From Herbaspirillum frisingense GSF30 (GTDB lineage: Bacteria > Pseudomonadota > Gammaproteobacteria > Burkholderiales > Burkholderiaceae_D), in the NCBI RefSeq assembly GCF_000300975.2, contig NZ_AEEC02000035.1, positions 1-58,201 on the forward strand: 58,201 nt of DNA, read 5' to 3'. Both the position numbers and the translations under genes were made by a program. Below are positions 40,371 through 50,038 of this stretch, piece after piece. The notes under the pieces are model-generated. The model ran no database searches. It was not told the origin of the DNA and saw only the letters and a list, made by a program, of their open reading frames with translations. Numbering within the stretch: the stretch's first letter is position 1; every line of letters begins with the position of its first letter.

Positions 40371-41489
40371 ATGCAATCGGTCATTCAAAGCGCCAAGCGG
40401 CTCATCATCAAGGTCGGTTCCTCGCTGGTTACCAATGACGGCAAGGGCCTGGACGCCAACGCCATCGCCCGCTGGGCCGAGCAGATCGCGCAATTGCGCG
40501 CACTCGGCAAGGAAGTGGTGCTGGTCAGTTCCGGCGCGGTCGCCGAGGGCATGCAGCGCCTGGGCTTCGACAAGCGTCCCACCGGCATCCATCATCTGCA
40601 GGCCTGCGCTGCAGTGGGCCAGATGGGTCTGGCGCAAATCTACGAAACCAGCTTCCGCAAGCACGACCTGCACACCGCACAGGTGTTGCTGACCCATGCT
40701 GACCTGGCGGATCGCGAGCGCTATCTCAATGCCCGTTCCACCCTGTTTGCCTTGCTGCAACTGGGCGTGGTGCCGGTCATCAATGAAAACGACACGGTGG
40801 TCACCGATGAAATCAAGTTCGGTGACAACGATACCCTGGGTGCCCTGGTCGCCAACCTGATCGAAGCCGATGCGCTGGTCATCCTCACCGACCAGCCCGG
40901 TCTCTTTACCGCCGATCCCCGCAAGGATTCCAAGGCCACCCTTATTGCCGAGGCACGTGCTGGCGACCCGTCGCTGGAGCTGATCGCCGGCGGCACCGGG
41001 ACCGGCATCGGTCGCGGCGGCATGCTGACCAAGATCCTGGCGGCCAAGCGCGCGGCCACCTCCGGCGCGCATACGGTCATCGCCTGGGGCCGTGAAGACC
41101 AGGTCCTGACCCGTCTGGCAGCCGGTGAAGCCATCGGTACCCAGCTCAACGCCGAGACTGCACAACTGACGGCGCGCAAGCAGTGGATGGCCGATCACCT
41201 CAAGACCGCCGGGCGCGTGGTATTGGATGCCGGCGCGGTGCAGAAGCTGAGCCTGGAAGGCAAGTCGCTGCTGCCCATCGGCGTGGTGGAAGTGGCCGGG
41301 GAATTCGGCCGCGGTGATGTCATCACCTGCGTTGATGAAGCCGGACGCGCCATTGCGCGTGGCATGAGCAACTACAACAGCTCGGACGCGCGTCGCATCA
41401 TTCGTCATCCGTCTTCCGAAATCCAGGCCATCCTGGGCTTCGTGGAAGAGCCTGAACTGGTGCATCGGGATAACCTGGTCCTGCTCTGA
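40371..41489 (+). CDS. proB: Glutamate 5-kinase
   Basis: A 372-residue enzyme for the first step of proline synthesis. The amino-acid kinase domain (about residues 1-260) opens with [16 protein letters not shown] and includes [24 protein letters not shown] and [17 protein letters not shown]-terminal PUA domain follows at about 280-365 ([28 protein letters not shown]). It follows obgE, a common betaproteobacterial order. Confidence 0.97.
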   Translation: MQSVIQSAKRLIIKVGSSLVTNDGKGLDANAIARWAEQIAQLRALGKEVVLVSSGAVAEGMQRLGFDKRPTGIHHLQACAAVGQMGLAQIYETSFRKHDLHTAQVLLTHADLADRERYLNARSTLFALLQLGVVPVINENDTVVTDEIKFGDNDTLGALVANLIEADALVILTDQPGLFTADPRKDSKATLIAEARAGDPSLELIAGGTGTGIGRGGMLTKILAAKRAATSGAHTVIAWGREDQVLTRLAAGEAIGTQLNAETAQLTARKQWMADHLKTAGRVVLDAGAVQKLSLEGKSLLPIGVVEVAGEFGRGDVITCVDEAGRAIARGMSNYNSSDARRIIRHPSSEIQAILGFVEEPELVHRDNLVLL

Positions 41490-41545
41490 GTGGCGGGTCA
41501 CTCGGTGGGCAGGATATAAACGATATAAATCCTGTAAAAGATATG

Positions 41546-41572
41546 AAAAAACGCGGCCTGGCCGCGTTTTTT
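41546..41572. terminator. Bidirectional terminator between proB and the CNP1-like gene
   Basis: The stem CGCGGC / GCCGCG, loop CTG, is flanked by a run of A on one side and T on the other, serving the convergent genes. Confidence 0.9.
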
Positions 41573-41601
41573 CTTTGTTGCTGCTGCTTGTGCCGTCGCG
41601 A

Positions 41602-42189
41602 TCAACGACGCACCGGGTCAATACGGGTCTGGGTCTTGAGCCGATTGACGATGCTCTTCAGGTTTTCGTTGTCGGCGATCATCTTGCCGTCGCAGAAATA
41701 ATCCCGGAACAGGGCGCCATCGATACGATTGGCGCCGATATCACGGATCGGCTGCCATTTGTCGCGACGCGAGCGCGACCATTTGCCGTCAGGGTGGCCG
41801 AAGGCATAGGTCTTCTTCTCCCAGGTTTCGCAGCGCATGCCTTCGTACATCACGTTCACGGCACCGCCCTCGGTCTTGGTCAGTACCGTGTAGCGCACCA
41901 CCTTGTCAGTGCCGATGGAGACCGAGTTGAGGTCCACGTACGCCTTCATGGTGGCGTTCGGGCTGAGGTAGAACTCGGCCAGGTTCTGCTGTTGCGGTGT
42001 GGGCGGCAGCTGTACGGCGATCTCCTGCCAGGGCTTTTCCTCGTCGTCGAATTCCTCGTCGAAGCTCTGTGCCAGGGCACCGGCGCAAACGGCCAGCAGC
42101 GAGCAGGCCAGTACCGCCTGGCGCAGGCCACGCAGGGTGATCGGAGGACGTTGTGGTGCGTTCTGCAGGGAAGAGGGCATGGGGCTCAC
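41602..42189 (-). CDS. CNP1-like family protein, exported
   Basis: A 195-residue protein with a signal peptide (about residues 20-41: [20 protein letters not shown]). An acidic stretch ([12 protein letters not shown]) and the CNP1-like domain follow ([32 protein letters not shown]). This family is found next to rppH in betaproteobacteria; its role is unknown. The start is a GTG overlapping the rppH stop (GTGA); an ATG three codons later is equally possible. Confidence 0.8.
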   Translation of the reverse strand: MSPMPSSLQNAPQRPPITLRGLRQAVLACSLLAVCAGALAQSFDEEFDDEEKPWQEIAVQLPPTPQQQNLAEFYLSPNATMKAYVDLNSVSIGTDKVVRYTVLTKTEGGAVNVMYEGMRCETWEKKTYAFGHPDGKWSRSRRDKWQPIRDIGANRIDGALFRDYFCDGKMIADNENLKSIVNRLKTQTRIDPVRR

Positions 42190-42776
42190 TTGGATTCGGG
42201 CGTGGAGGCGCCGTTGAGGGGCTGGGCCTGCGTGGCCGGGCCGGTTTTCTTGTGGGGAGGCAGGGGACGGCCGGGTGGCTCGCCGCGTCGCACGGCATGG
42301 CCGGCGCGATTCAGGAAGCGCGACAATTCCTGCAGCGCCTGCTGATAGACCTCGCGCTTGAACTCGATGACCACGTCCAGCGGCACCCAGTAGTCATGCC
42401 AGCGCCAGGCATCGAACTCGGGATGCGAGGTGCCGCGCAGGTTGACGTCGCAATCGCGCCCGACCATACGCAGCAGGAACCAGATCTGCTTCTGGCCGCG
42501 ATAATGGCCGCGCACTTCGCGCTTGATGAAATGGTCGGGGACTTCGTAGCGCAGCCAGTCACGGGTGCGACCGATGATCTTGACGTGCTCGGCCCGCAGG
42601 CCGATTTCCTCTTCCAGTTCCCTAAACATCGCCTGTTCGGGGGTCTCGCCGTGCTTGATGCCGCCTTGCGGGAATTGCCAGGAGTGCTCGCGTACGCGCT
42701 TGCCCCACCACACCTCGTTATTGGCGTTGAGCAGGATGATGCCGACGTTCGGGCGGAAGCCTTCTCGATCCAGCAT
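42186..42776 (-). CDS. rppH: RppH, RNA pyrophosphohydrolase (NUDIX)
   Basis: A 196-residue NUDIX enzyme that removes pyrophosphate from mRNA 5' ends and so triggers decay. [14 protein letters not shown] at the start and [17 protein letters not shown] leading into the NUDIX box (RELEEEIGL) are RppH signatures. The C-terminal ~35 residues are a Pro/Arg-rich extension absent from E. coli RppH. The ATG at [10 protein letters not shown] matches the family; the open frame upstream is not conserved. Confidence 0.93.
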   Translation of the reverse strand: MLDREGFRPNVGIILLNANNEVWWGKRVREHSWQFPQGGIKHGETPEQAMFRELEEEIGLRAEHVKIIGRTRDWLRYEVPDHFIKREVRGHYRGQKQIWFLLRMVGRDCDVNLRGTSHPEFDAWRWHDYWVPLDVVIEFKREVYQQALQELSRFLNRAGHAVRRGEPPGRPLPPHKKTGPATQAQPLNGASTPESK

Positions 42777-43003
42777 GGTGATCCTCAAACTTTCTGCGGC
42801 TGGAAGTGCCTTTCGGGCAGGCTCATGCGACTGCGGGCGCGCCGATGGAAATCGGTGCGCCAGGCGGGTCAGGAGCAATCACATCGATGCACGGATGTCA
42901 TTGAAACTAGGAGCAAATCTGCAAAGAAAGGGCGCATCAGCCAGCTAATCCTTTAAAATTAGAACGATTATAACCCTCCTCTTTTTAAAAAGAACCGACC
43001 GTC

Positions 43004-44731
43004 ATGCGCGCCTCACGTTTTTTTATTTCCACCCTGAAAGAAGCCCCTTCCGACGCTGAAATCGTCAGCCACAAGCTGATGATGCGGGCCGGGATGATCA
43101 AGCGTCTGGGTGCCGGCATCTATACCTACATGCCGATGGGGTTGCGCGTGATCCGCAAGGTCGAAGCCATCGTGCGCGAGGAAATGAACCGTGCCGGCGC
43201 CGTCGAGCTGTTGATGCCGGTGGTGCAGCCGGCCGAGCTGTGGCAGGAGACCGGGCGCTGGAACAAGATGGGCGCCGAGCTCATGCGCGTGAAGGATCGC
43301 CATGGTCGCGATTTCGCCATCCAGCCGACCTCCGAGGAAGTGGTCACCGACGTGGCGCGCTCCGAACTGCGCAGCTACAAGCAGCTGCCGGTGAACTTCT
43401 ATCACATCCAGACCAAGTTCCGCGACGAGCGTCGCCCGCGCTTCGGCCTGATGCGCGGGCGCGAATTCACGATGAAGGATGCCTATTCCTTCGACCGCGA
43501 CATCGACGGTCTGAAGAAGTCCTACCAGGCCATGTATGACGCCTACGTGCGCATCTTCACCCGTTTCGGACTGCAGTTCCGCGCGGTGGCGGCCGACAAC
43601 GGTGCCATCGGCGGTTCCGGTTCGCATGAGTTCCACGTGATCGCCGCCACCGGCGAAGATGCACTGGTCTATTGCCCCACCTCGGATTACGCCGCCAACA
43701 TGGAAGCGGCCGAAGCCCTGCCGGTGGACAGCGCCCGTGGCGCCGCTACCCAGGCGCTGGAAAAGACCGCCACGCCCGGCAAGTCCAAGTGCGAGGCGGT
43801 GGCCGAGTTGCTGGGCCTGCCGCTGGCGCGCACCGTCAAGTCCATCGTCCTGGCCGTGGACAACGATGATCCTGCCAAGAAGGAAATCTGGCTGCTGCTG
43901 CTGCGTGGCGACCACGAGCTCAACGAAGTGAAGGCCAGCAAGATCCCTGGTCTGGCCACCTATCGTTTCGCCAACGAAGCCGAGATCGTCGAATGGTTCG
44001 GCACGCCCCCAGGCTATCTGGGCCCGATCGGTACCAAGAAGCCGGTCAAGGTTGTGGCCGACCGTACCGTCGCCAACATGGCCGACTTCGTCTGCGGCGC
44101 TAACGAGGCTGATTTCCACTACACCGGCGCCAACTGGGGCCGTGACTTGCCCGAACCGGTGGTGGCCGATATCCGCAACGTGGTCGAAGGCGACGCCTCG
44201 CCGGATGGCCAGGGTGTGCTGGCGATCCAGCGCGGCATCGAAGTGGGCCACGTGTTCCAGCTGGGTACGACCTATTCCGAGGCGATGAAGGCGACCTATC
44301 TGGATGAGGCCGGCAAGCCGCAACCGCTGGTGATGGGTTGCTACGGCATCGGCGTGACCCGCATCCTGGGCGCGGCCATCGAACAGAATTTCGACGAGCG
44401 TGGCATCATCTGGCCGACTTCGATTGCACCGTTCGAGGTCGTGCTCTGCCCGATGGGTTATGACCGCAGCGAAGCCGTCAAGACCGAGATCGACAAGCTG
44501 TATGCGCAATTGACCGAGGCAGGCGTGGATGTGGTGCTGGATGATCGTGGCGAACGCCCCGGCGCGATGTTCGCCGACTGGGAACTGATCGGCGTGCCAC
44601 ATCGTATCGTCGTCGGTGATCGTGGCCTCAAGGATGGCAACATCGAATACCAGGGCCGTCGCGACAGCGAAGCCACCCAGGTCCCGCTGGCTGAGGCGCT
44701 GGCCTTCATCCAGGGCAAGCTGGCAGCTTGA
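43004..44731 (+). CDS. proS: Prolyl-tRNA synthetase
   Basis: A 575-residue class II synthetase of the bacterial (ProRS type 1) form. Motif 1 is in [17 protein letters not shown] near residue 40. Motif 2 is [18 protein letters not shown] near 140. The editing (INS) domain lies at about 225-390 ([18 protein letters not shown] at its end). Motif 3 is [17 protein letters not shown] near 445, and the anticodon-binding domain is C-terminal. Divergent from rppH; a TATAAC at 42969-42974 may be its -10 box. Confidence 0.97.
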   Translation: MRASRFFISTLKEAPSDAEIVSHKLMMRAGMIKRLGAGIYTYMPMGLRVIRKVEAIVREEMNRAGAVELLMPVVQPAELWQETGRWNKMGAELMRVKDRHGRDFAIQPTSEEVVTDVARSELRSYKQLPVNFYHIQTKFRDERRPRFGLMRGREFTMKDAYSFDRDIDGLKKSYQAMYDAYVRIFTRFGLQFRAVAADNGAIGGSGSHEFHVIAATGEDALVYCPTSDYAANMEAAEALPVDSARGAATQALEKTATPGKSKCEAVAELLGLPLARTVKSIVLAVDNDDPAKKEIWLLLLRGDHELNEVKASKIPGLATYRFANEAEIVEWFGTPPGYLGPIGTKKPVKVVADRTVANMADFVCGANEADFHYTGANWGRDLPEPVVADIRNVVEGDASPDGQGVLAIQRGIEVGHVFQLGTTYSEAMKATYLDEAGKPQPLVMGCYGIGVTRILGAAIEQNFDERGIIWPTSIAPFEVVLCPMGYDRSEAVKTEIDKLYAQLTEAGVDVVLDDRGERPGAMFADWELIGVPHRIVVGDRGLKDGNIEYQGRRDSEATQVPLAEALAFIQGKLAA

Positions 44732-44763
44732 GCCACCCTGGTGCTGCGGTGACGCAGTAATGA

Positions 44764-44798
44764 AAAAGGCGGACGCCACGGCGTCCGCCTTTGTTTTG
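44764..44798. terminator. Terminator after proS
   Basis: The stem GGCGGACGC / GCGTCCGCC is flanked by AAAAA and TTTGTTTT. It can serve both proS and the convergent minus-strand gene. Confidence 0.9.
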
Positions 44799-44824
44799 GT
44801 CGCAGCTGGAGCAGCTGTGCCGTC

Positions 44825-45238
44825 TTACTTCGCCGGAACGATGGTCACCGTTTCGCGCAGGATCCCGCCGTCGGCAACGCTACCTTCGGTACGCCCCTGG
44901 CCATTGACGCGCTTTTCGCAATCGATGCGATCGGATTGCGGCAGGCCTTCGCAGCGGCGCAGCGCGTTTTCCTTCAGCTGGCTCGCGCCCGGATCGGTCA
45001 ACGTGCCGCGCGCGGCCGCCTGTTGCGCGGCGCCTGCTTCACGCAGGCAGGTCGCACGGTCTTCGGTGGAGCTACCGTTCTTGCAGGCAGCGATCTGTTG
45101 CTGGTACTCCGTATTGCCTGCCTTGCCGGCAGCCAATACATGCGAGGCGCCGCCCAGGGCGGCCAGGCCGATCACGAGCGCGCTGGCCGAGCGCAGGACC
45201 TGGTGACGCAGGCTGTGGGTGTGGTTTGGCATGGTCAT
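44825..45238 (-). CDS. Exported four-cysteine hypothetical protein
   Basis: A 137-residue protein with a signal peptide (about residues 15-36, ending ASHVLAAG). The mature part carries two similar cysteine motifs, CKNGSSTEDRATC and CEGLPQSDRIDC (C-x6/7-DR-x2-C), probably two disulfide-linked hairpins, and the tail ILRETVTIVPAK. I know similar small periplasmic proteins in Burkholderiales but no function. Two Met codons at the start (MTMPN) are possible starts. Confidence 0.7.
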   Translation of the reverse strand: MTMPNHTHSLRHQVLRSASALVIGLAALGGASHVLAAGKAGNTEYQQQIAACKNGSSTEDRATCLREAGAAQQAAARGTLTDPGASQLKENALRRCEGLPQSDRIDCEKRVNGQGRTEGSVADGGILRETVTIVPAK

Positions 45239-45421
45239 TTCCTTTCTCTTGGTAATGAGCTTCCAAGCTCATCAGTGGATGGCATATTGATAGACCCGGC
45301 GTTGCTTGTTCAGTTCTGCGGGATGGGAGGTGAGAGTGAGCAAGAGGTCAGCAAGAGCTCCTTGCCACGCGCACCAGTGCAGAACATGCATCCTATGGGA
45401 TCGCTACGGTGACTGCCATCA

Positions 45422-45443
45422 GAAAAGCCCGCCAACGGGCGTC
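45422..45443 (-). terminator. Second minus-strand terminator-like hairpin
   Basis: On the minus strand GCCCG TTGG CGGGC is followed by TTTTCT. It lies ~100 bases beyond the SWIB-gene terminator with no gene between. The gap 45239-45612 otherwise shows no convincing gene. Confidence 0.55.
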
Positions 45444-45542
45444 GGAAAAGCGGAAGCGTTGAGATTGTCCGAAGCGGATCGCTGTCTGCCAAGCCTGCCT
45501 GCGACCGCGCTGCGTGGAAGTGGGCCGTTCTGAAACATCCAG

Positions 45543-45583
45543 AAACAAAAACGCCCGCATGATTTCTGCGGGCGTTTTTGTTT
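45543..45583. terminator. Terminator downstream of the SWIB-domain gene
   Basis: A perfect 17-bp stem AAACAAAAACGCCCGCA / TGCGGGCGTTTTTGTTT with loop TGATTTC. The symmetric A/T flanks make it bidirectional. Confidence 0.93.
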
Positions 45584-45612
45584 GCAAGTCGCTTGCAAAC
45601 CGCGGGCGTCGA

Positions 45613-46116
45613 TCAGCTCAGGTGAGCCGAGATCAGCTTGGTCATTTCGAACATCGTGACTTGCTTCTTGCCACCGAAGATCGCCTTGAGCTTGTCATCA
45701 GCATCGATGTTGCGCTTGTTCTCGGCGTTCTGCAGCTTGTTCTTCTTGATGTATTCCCACACCTTCTTGGTCACTTCGGTGCGCGGCAGCGGCTTGGCGC
45801 CGACCACTTCGCCCAGTGCTGCCGACGGCGTCAGCGGCTTCATGAAGGCGGCGTTGGGAGTACGTTTTGCAGCGGGCTTCTTGGCGGCGGGCTTGGCAGC
45901 CGGTTTTGCTGCGGCTTTCTTGGGGGCTGCCTTGGGTGCGGCTTTCGGAGCTGCCTTGGCCGCCGGCTTGGCTGCGGGCTTGGCCGCTGCCTTTGGCGCT
46001 GCCTTCGGTGCTGCGGCTTTCGCGGCAGGCTTAGCTGCCGGTTTTGCTGCCGGCTTGGCGGCGGGTTTTGCTGCTGGCTTCTTTACTGCGGCTGCTGCTT
46101 TTTTTGCTGTGGCCAT
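45613..46116 (-). CDS. SWIB/MDM2-domain protein with histone H1-like tail
   Basis: A 167-residue DNA-binding-type protein. Residues 1-85 are almost only Ala, Lys and Pro (AAKP repeats), like bacterial histone H1/AlgP tails. Residues ~92-167 form a SWIB domain (FMKPLTPSAALGEVVG, VTKKVWEYIKKNKLQ, FEMTKLISAHLS). SWIB domains occur in eukaryotic remodelling complexes, chlamydiae and some proteobacteria; the bacterial role is unclear, and nucleoid organisation is a fair guess. GAGGAG precedes the ATG by about 9 bases. Confidence 0.9.
   Translation of the reverse strand: MATAKKAAAAVKKPAAKPAAKPAAKPAAKPAAKAAAPKAAPKAAAKPAAKPAAKAAPKAAPKAAPKKAAAKPAAKPAAKKPAAKRTPNAAFMKPLTPSAALGEVVGAKPLPRTEVTKKVWEYIKKNKLQNAENKRNIDADDKLKAIFGGKKQVTMFEMTKLISAHLS
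45880..46110 (-). repeat. Low-complexity Ala/Lys/Pro-coding repeat
   Basis: Irregular tandem units coding AAKP, AAPK and AAKK. Recombination between units probably makes the length vary between strains. It belongs to the SWIB-protein tail and is not CRISPR-like. Confidence 0.75.
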
Positions 46117-46535
46117 CTGAAAGACTCCTCACAAGAATGAGATGAATGCGTCAATTTACGCACCGCTAATAGTGGTGCTCTTTGCACGGCCATGCAAGTA
46201 TTTTTTGGCAGATTTCCGGATGAAATAACCAGGAAACAACGAGCCGCCCCGATCCGGCGTCAAGCCGCGCCGGTAAAGGGATCGCGGCGGATGCCGGCGG
46301 GTCGTGGAAGGACCCCTCGCGTGCGGTTTGCGAGGCCGCCCGGAAGATGAAAAAAGGACATGACCGCAGCCGCGCGCGAGGGCATCTGCCAGTGATCCGG
46401 AGAGGGGGGAAATGCGGGGGGAGGAATACAGCGGGGGAGGGGCAGGGCAGCGGGAAAAGGCAGCAGGAAGATCGTGCGGAAAATGCCTGGTGCCAGCCGC
46501 AAAGCCAGCACCAGCAAGGGATTCCGGTGATCCGG
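46117..46535. other. Intergenic region between the SWIB gene and ffh
   Basis: 419 bp without a supported gene. It holds the upstream region of the SWIB gene, an imperfect hairpin GCACCGC/GTGGTGC (46160-46178), and a GC-rich stretch next to the ffh stop. An 85-codon frame at 46260-46517 (minus) is Pro-rich with no family features. Confidence 0.6.
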
Positions 46536-47906
46536 TCAGCGCATGCCGCCAGGCAGCATGCCCTTCATGCCGCGCATCATCTTCATCATGCCGCCACCCT
46601 TGAGCTTCTTCATCATCGATTGCATCTGCTCGAACTGCGACAGCATGCGATTGACTTCCTGCACCTGTACGCCGGCGCCGGCGGCGATGCGGCGCTTGCG
46701 GGTAGCCTTGATCAGTTCCGGCTTGGCGCGCTCCTGCGGGGTCATGGAATTGATGATGCCTTCCATGCGACGCACCTGCTTCTCGGCCTGGTCCATGTTG
46801 GCGTTGCCGGCTGCGGCCTGCATCTGCGCCGGCAGCTTGTCCAGCAGGCTGGTGAGTCCGCCCATCTTCTTCATCTGCGACAGCTGGGCCTTGAAGTCAT
46901 TGAGGTCGAACTTGCCGCCGCCCTTGATCTTGTTGGCCAGGCCTTCGGCGGCTGCCATGTCCACGCCCTTGCGGGCTTCCTCGACCAGGGCCAGGATGTC
47001 GCCCATGCCCAGGATGCGGTTGGCCATGCGCGAGGGGTCGAAGGCTTCCAGACCGTCCAGCTTTTCGGCCACACCGGCAAACTTGATGGGCTTGCCGGTG
47101 ATGTGACGCACCGACAGCGCCGCACCACCGCGCGAATCACCATCCAGCTTGGTGAGCACCACGCCGGTCAGCGGCAGGGCGTCGCTGAAGGCCTTGGCGG
47201 TGTTGATGGCGTCCTGGCCCAGCATGGCGTCGACCACGAACAGGGTTTCGATGGGCTTGATGGCGGCGTGCACGGCGCGGATTTCGTCCATCATGGCCTG
47301 GTCGATACCCAGACGGCCGGCGGTGTCGACGATCAGCACTTCGTGGTGATGCTTCTTGGCGTAGTCCAGCGCCGCCAGGGCGATATCGACCGGCTTGTCG
47401 GTCGCCTGGCTGGGGAAGAAGTCGGCGCCGGCCTGGCCGGTCACCGTCTGCAGCTGGCCGATGGCGGCCGGGCGATAGACGTCGGCCGATACCGTCAGCA
47501 CCTTCTTCTTGGTGGTTTCGCGCAGGTATTTGGCCAGCTTGCCGACGGTGGTGGTTTTACCGGCACCCTGCAGGCCTGCCATCAGGATGATCGCCGGCGG
47601 CTGCGTGGCGAAGTTCAGTTGCGAGGCTTCCGGGCCCAGATCGGCGCCCATCAGGCTGGCCAGTTCTCGCTGTACCACGCCCACCAGGGCCTGGCCGGGA
47701 GTCAGCGAGCGGATGACTTCCTCGCCCAGGGCTTTTTCCTTGACCTTGGCGATGAATTCGCGCACCGCCGGCAGGGCCACGTCGGCCTCCAGCAGGGCCA
47801 GGCGCACTTCGCGCAGCATCTCGGCGGTATTGGATTCGGTCAGTCGCGCCTCGCCGCGCATGGTTTTGACGACTTTGGCGAGGCGTTGGGTCAGGTTGTC
47901 TAGCAT
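46536..47906 (-). CDS. ffh: Ffh, signal recognition particle protein
   Basis: A 456-residue SRP54 GTPase that, with 4.5S RNA, targets membrane proteins cotranslationally. The N domain covers about residues 1-95. The G domain has G1 GLQGAGKTTTVGKLA near 107, DTAGRLGID near 190 and TKLDGDSRGGAAL near 247. The Met-rich M domain ends MMKKLKGGGMMKMMRGMKG. I chose the ATG at MLDNLTQRL, the family start; 25 upstream codons are not conserved. Confidence 0.97.
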   Translation of the reverse strand: MLDNLTQRLAKVVKTMRGEARLTESNTAEMLREVRLALLEADVALPAVREFIAKVKEKALGEEVIRSLTPGQALVGVVQRELASLMGADLGPEASQLNFATQPPAIILMAGLQGAGKTTTVGKLAKYLRETTKKKVLTVSADVYRPAAIGQLQTVTGQAGADFFPSQATDKPVDIALAALDYAKKHHHEVLIVDTAGRLGIDQAMMDEIRAVHAAIKPIETLFVVDAMLGQDAINTAKAFSDALPLTGVVLTKLDGDSRGGAALSVRHITGKPIKFAGVAEKLDGLEAFDPSRMANRILGMGDILALVEEARKGVDMAAAEGLANKIKGGGKFDLNDFKAQLSQMKKMGGLTSLLDKLPAQMQAAAGNANMDQAEKQVRRMEGIINSMTPQERAKPELIKATRKRRIAAGAGVQVQEVNRMLSQFEQMQSMMKKLKGGGMMKMMRGMKGMLPGGMR

Positions 47907-48070
47907 GGTGATATCTGCAAATGAGTGGATGGCCGCGGGCCAGGACTTGAGCGGCAAGGTGGCGCCGCAGGCGACGGGCAATCCTGCATTTTAACCGAAG
48001 AGCCCTGCCGCGCCCGCGTCGGCAAGCCGGCCTGCAGGCCCAGATGGGGCTGCTACGTAAAATTAACAGC

Positions 48071-48099
48071 TTGTACAGGCCGTCCTCTTTGTGTATACA
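48071..48099 (+). promoter_or_regulatory. Possible promoter and palindrome upstream of the NitT-type ABC operon
   Basis: TTGTAC, 17 bp, TATACA could be a weak -35/-10 pair. The -10 lies within the 8-bp palindrome TGTATACA (48092-48099), which resembles GntR-type operator cores. The rest of the 334-bp divergent spacer 47907-48240 shows no gene. Confidence 0.35.
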
Positions 48100-48240
48100 T
48101 GGGCGCTGAATTTCCGAGCGCAAATAATAATCAAGGCCAGCCGCCATGCAGCGGCGGCCAACGCCATCGAGACAGCCGGTCCGGCATCGCCGCCGCCGGC
48201 CCGCCACATCAAGAACGATATACACAAGAGGAGAGAGGAA

Positions 48241-49200
48241 ATGCACAAGAAACTGATCGCCCTGGCCCTGCTGGCAAGCGCCGGCTTTGCGACCGCCAGC
48301 CATGCCGCAGACGATGTGATCCGCCTGGGCAACCTGAAGTTCGCCCATTATGGTGCGGTGTCCTACATCAAGGAGATCGCGCCCAAGTGCGGCATCAAGG
48401 TCGATGAAAAGGTCTTTGCCAAGGGTCCCGACGTGATGCAGGGCATCCTGGCCGGCGAGCTCGACGTGGGTACCACTGCCTCGGAAGCTGCCATCTCGGG
48501 CCGCGCCAACGGCGCACCGATCTATGTGGTGGCCGGCTTCGCCAAGGGCGGTGCGCGTCTGGTGGCGGGCAAGGACTCGGGCATCAAGTCGGTCAAGGAC
48601 CTGAAGGGCAAGAAGGTCGGTGTGACCCGCGGTGGCATCCATGAAGTGCTGCTGGATGCCGAGCTGGGCCAGAACGGCCTCACGCCCAAGGATGTGACCA
48701 TCGTCTACCTGGCCTTCGCCGACCTCAACCAAGCCCTGCTTGGCAAGAACATCGACGCCATGATGCAGAGCGAACCGCAATCCTCGCAGGCCATCAACAA
48801 GGGTTTCGGCGTGGAAGTGATGAAGCCCTACGACACCCCGATCGGCGAACCCTACCGCACCATGGTGATGACCGAGAAGTTCTACACCGAGAAGCGCCCG
48901 CTGGCCGAGAAGTTCATGCGCTGCTTCCTGGAGGCGACCAAGACCTTCATCGACAAGCCTGAAGTGGCCGAGAAGTACGTGCGTGAAGTGATCTTCAAGA
49001 ACCAGATCAGCAAGGAAGACTTCTACGACGCCATCGGCAATTCGCCCTACGCCTACGACATCACCGTCGAGCACATCCAGGTCACCACCGACACCATGGC
49101 CAAGTACGGTACCGGCAAGATGGCCAAGCCGCCCGTGGCCAAGGATTGGGTGAAGACCGATCTGCTGGAGCAGGCCAAGAAGAGCATGAACCTCAAGTAA
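48241..49200 (+). CDS. ABC transporter substrate-binding protein, NitT/TauT type
   Basis: A 319-residue periplasmic binder with signal peptide (residues 1-23, ending SHAADD). The core is of the SsuA/TauA/ThiY kind: KGPDVMQGILAGELDVGTTA, GSAI-like loop EAAISGRANGAPIYVV, DLKGKKVGVTRGGIHE. Candidate ligands are sulfonates, nitrate, thiamine precursors or similar small anions; there is no neighbouring enzyme to decide. The ATG has a strong AGAGGAGAGAGG upstream; the open frame continues 50 codons further without likeness. Confidence 0.9.
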   Translation: MHKKLIALALLASAGFATASHAADDVIRLGNLKFAHYGAVSYIKEIAPKCGIKVDEKVFAKGPDVMQGILAGELDVGTTASEAAISGRANGAPIYVVAGFAKGGARLVAGKDSGIKSVKDLKGKKVGVTRGGIHEVLLDAELGQNGLTPKDVTIVYLAFADLNQALLGKNIDAMMQSEPQSSQAINKGFGVEVMKPYDTPIGEPYRTMVMTEKFYTEKRPLAEKFMRCFLEATKTFIDKPEVAEKYVREVIFKNQISKEDFYDAIGNSPYAYDITVEHIQVTTDTMAKYGTGKMAKPPVAKDWVKTDLLEQAKKSMNLK

Positions 49201-49215
49201 GAAGGGGAATCCTGC

Positions 49216-50037
49216 ATGGCAAAGAACAAGAATGGCAGCTTCCTCCAGGGGTTGCTGGTGCCGCTGGTGGTGATCGCCCTGTGGGAGGGGGCCTCCCGCG
49301 CCGGCTGGATCAACCCGCAGATCCTGCCCTCGCCCTGGGCGGTGCTCAAGAAGTGGGGCGAATACGCCTCGCCGCTGAAGCCCTATGACCCCGAGGCCGG
49401 CAGCTGGCTGGCCTGGGTGTTCTCGGGTGAACTGGTGATGGACGCCATCGGCAGTCTCTATCGCGTGGTGGCAGGCTTCCTGATCGGCGCCGGCCTGGCC
49501 TTGCCGCTGGGCCTGCTGATGGGGTCGAGCCAGCGCATCTATGGCCTCATGAACCTGACGGTCCAGGTGATCCGCCCGATTCCGCCGATTGCCTATATCC
49601 CGCTGGCCATCCTGTGGTTCGGGCTGGGCAATCCGCCGGCGTTGTTCCTGATCTCGCTGGGGGCCTTCTTCCCGGTGCTGATGAACACCATCGCCGGGGT
49701 GCGCCAGGTTGACAGCATCTACCTGCGTGCAGCCCGCAACCTGGGCGCCAGCCAGTCCACGCTGTTCCTGCGGGTGATGTTGCCGGCAGCCGTGCCCTAC
49801 ATCCTCTCGGGGGTGCGTATCGGTATCGGCACGGCCTTCATCGTGGTGATCGTGGCCGAGATGATCGCCGTCAGCAATGGCCTGGGTTTCCGCATCATGG
49901 AAGCGCGTGAGTATTTCTGGTCGGACAAGATCATCGCCGGCATGATCACCATCGGCCTGCTGGGCCTGGCCATCGACCTGGGCATGAGCCGCCTCAACAA
50001 TTACATGCTGCGCTGGCATCGCGGGCTGGAGAACTGA
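49216..50037 (+). CDS. ABC transporter permease, NitT/TauT type
   Basis: A 273-residue inner-membrane permease of the SsuC/TauC kind with about six helices. The EAA-type loop RAARNLGASQSTLFLRVMLP is near residues 172-191, and IRPIPPIAYIPLAILWFGLG near 118 is typical. AAGGGGAA precedes the ATG. It is 15 bp from the binding-protein gene and 1 bp from the ATPase gene. Confidence 0.93.
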   Translation: MAKNKNGSFLQGLLVPLVVIALWEGASRAGWINPQILPSPWAVLKKWGEYASPLKPYDPEAGSWLAWVFSGELVMDAIGSLYRVVAGFLIGAGLALPLGLLMGSSQRIYGLMNLTVQVIRPIPPIAYIPLAILWFGLGNPPALFLISLGAFFPVLMNTIAGVRQVDSIYLRAARNLGASQSTLFLRVMLPAAVPYILSGVRIGIGTAFIVVIVAEMIAVSNGLGFRIMEAREYFWSDKIIAGMITIGLLGLAIDLGMSRLNNYMLRWHRGLEN

Positions 50038-50038
50038 C

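Noticed and set aside
45306..45533. 75-codon plus-strand frame between the four-Cys gene and the SWIB gene
   Set aside because: No ribosome site or family features, and it runs across terminator-like structures of the other strand.
45880..46110. Tandem repeats suggestive of a CRISPR-like or satellite array
   Set aside because: The repeats are short, in frame, without spacers, and encode the Ala/Lys/Pro tail.
46260..46517. 85-codon frame between the SWIB gene and ffh (minus)
   Set aside because: Pro-rich, no domain, no ribosome site, and typical of GC-rich noncoding DNA.
47907..48240. Sigma54 promoter for the NitT-type operon
   Set aside because: No GG-N10-GC element with acceptable flanks was found in the spacer.
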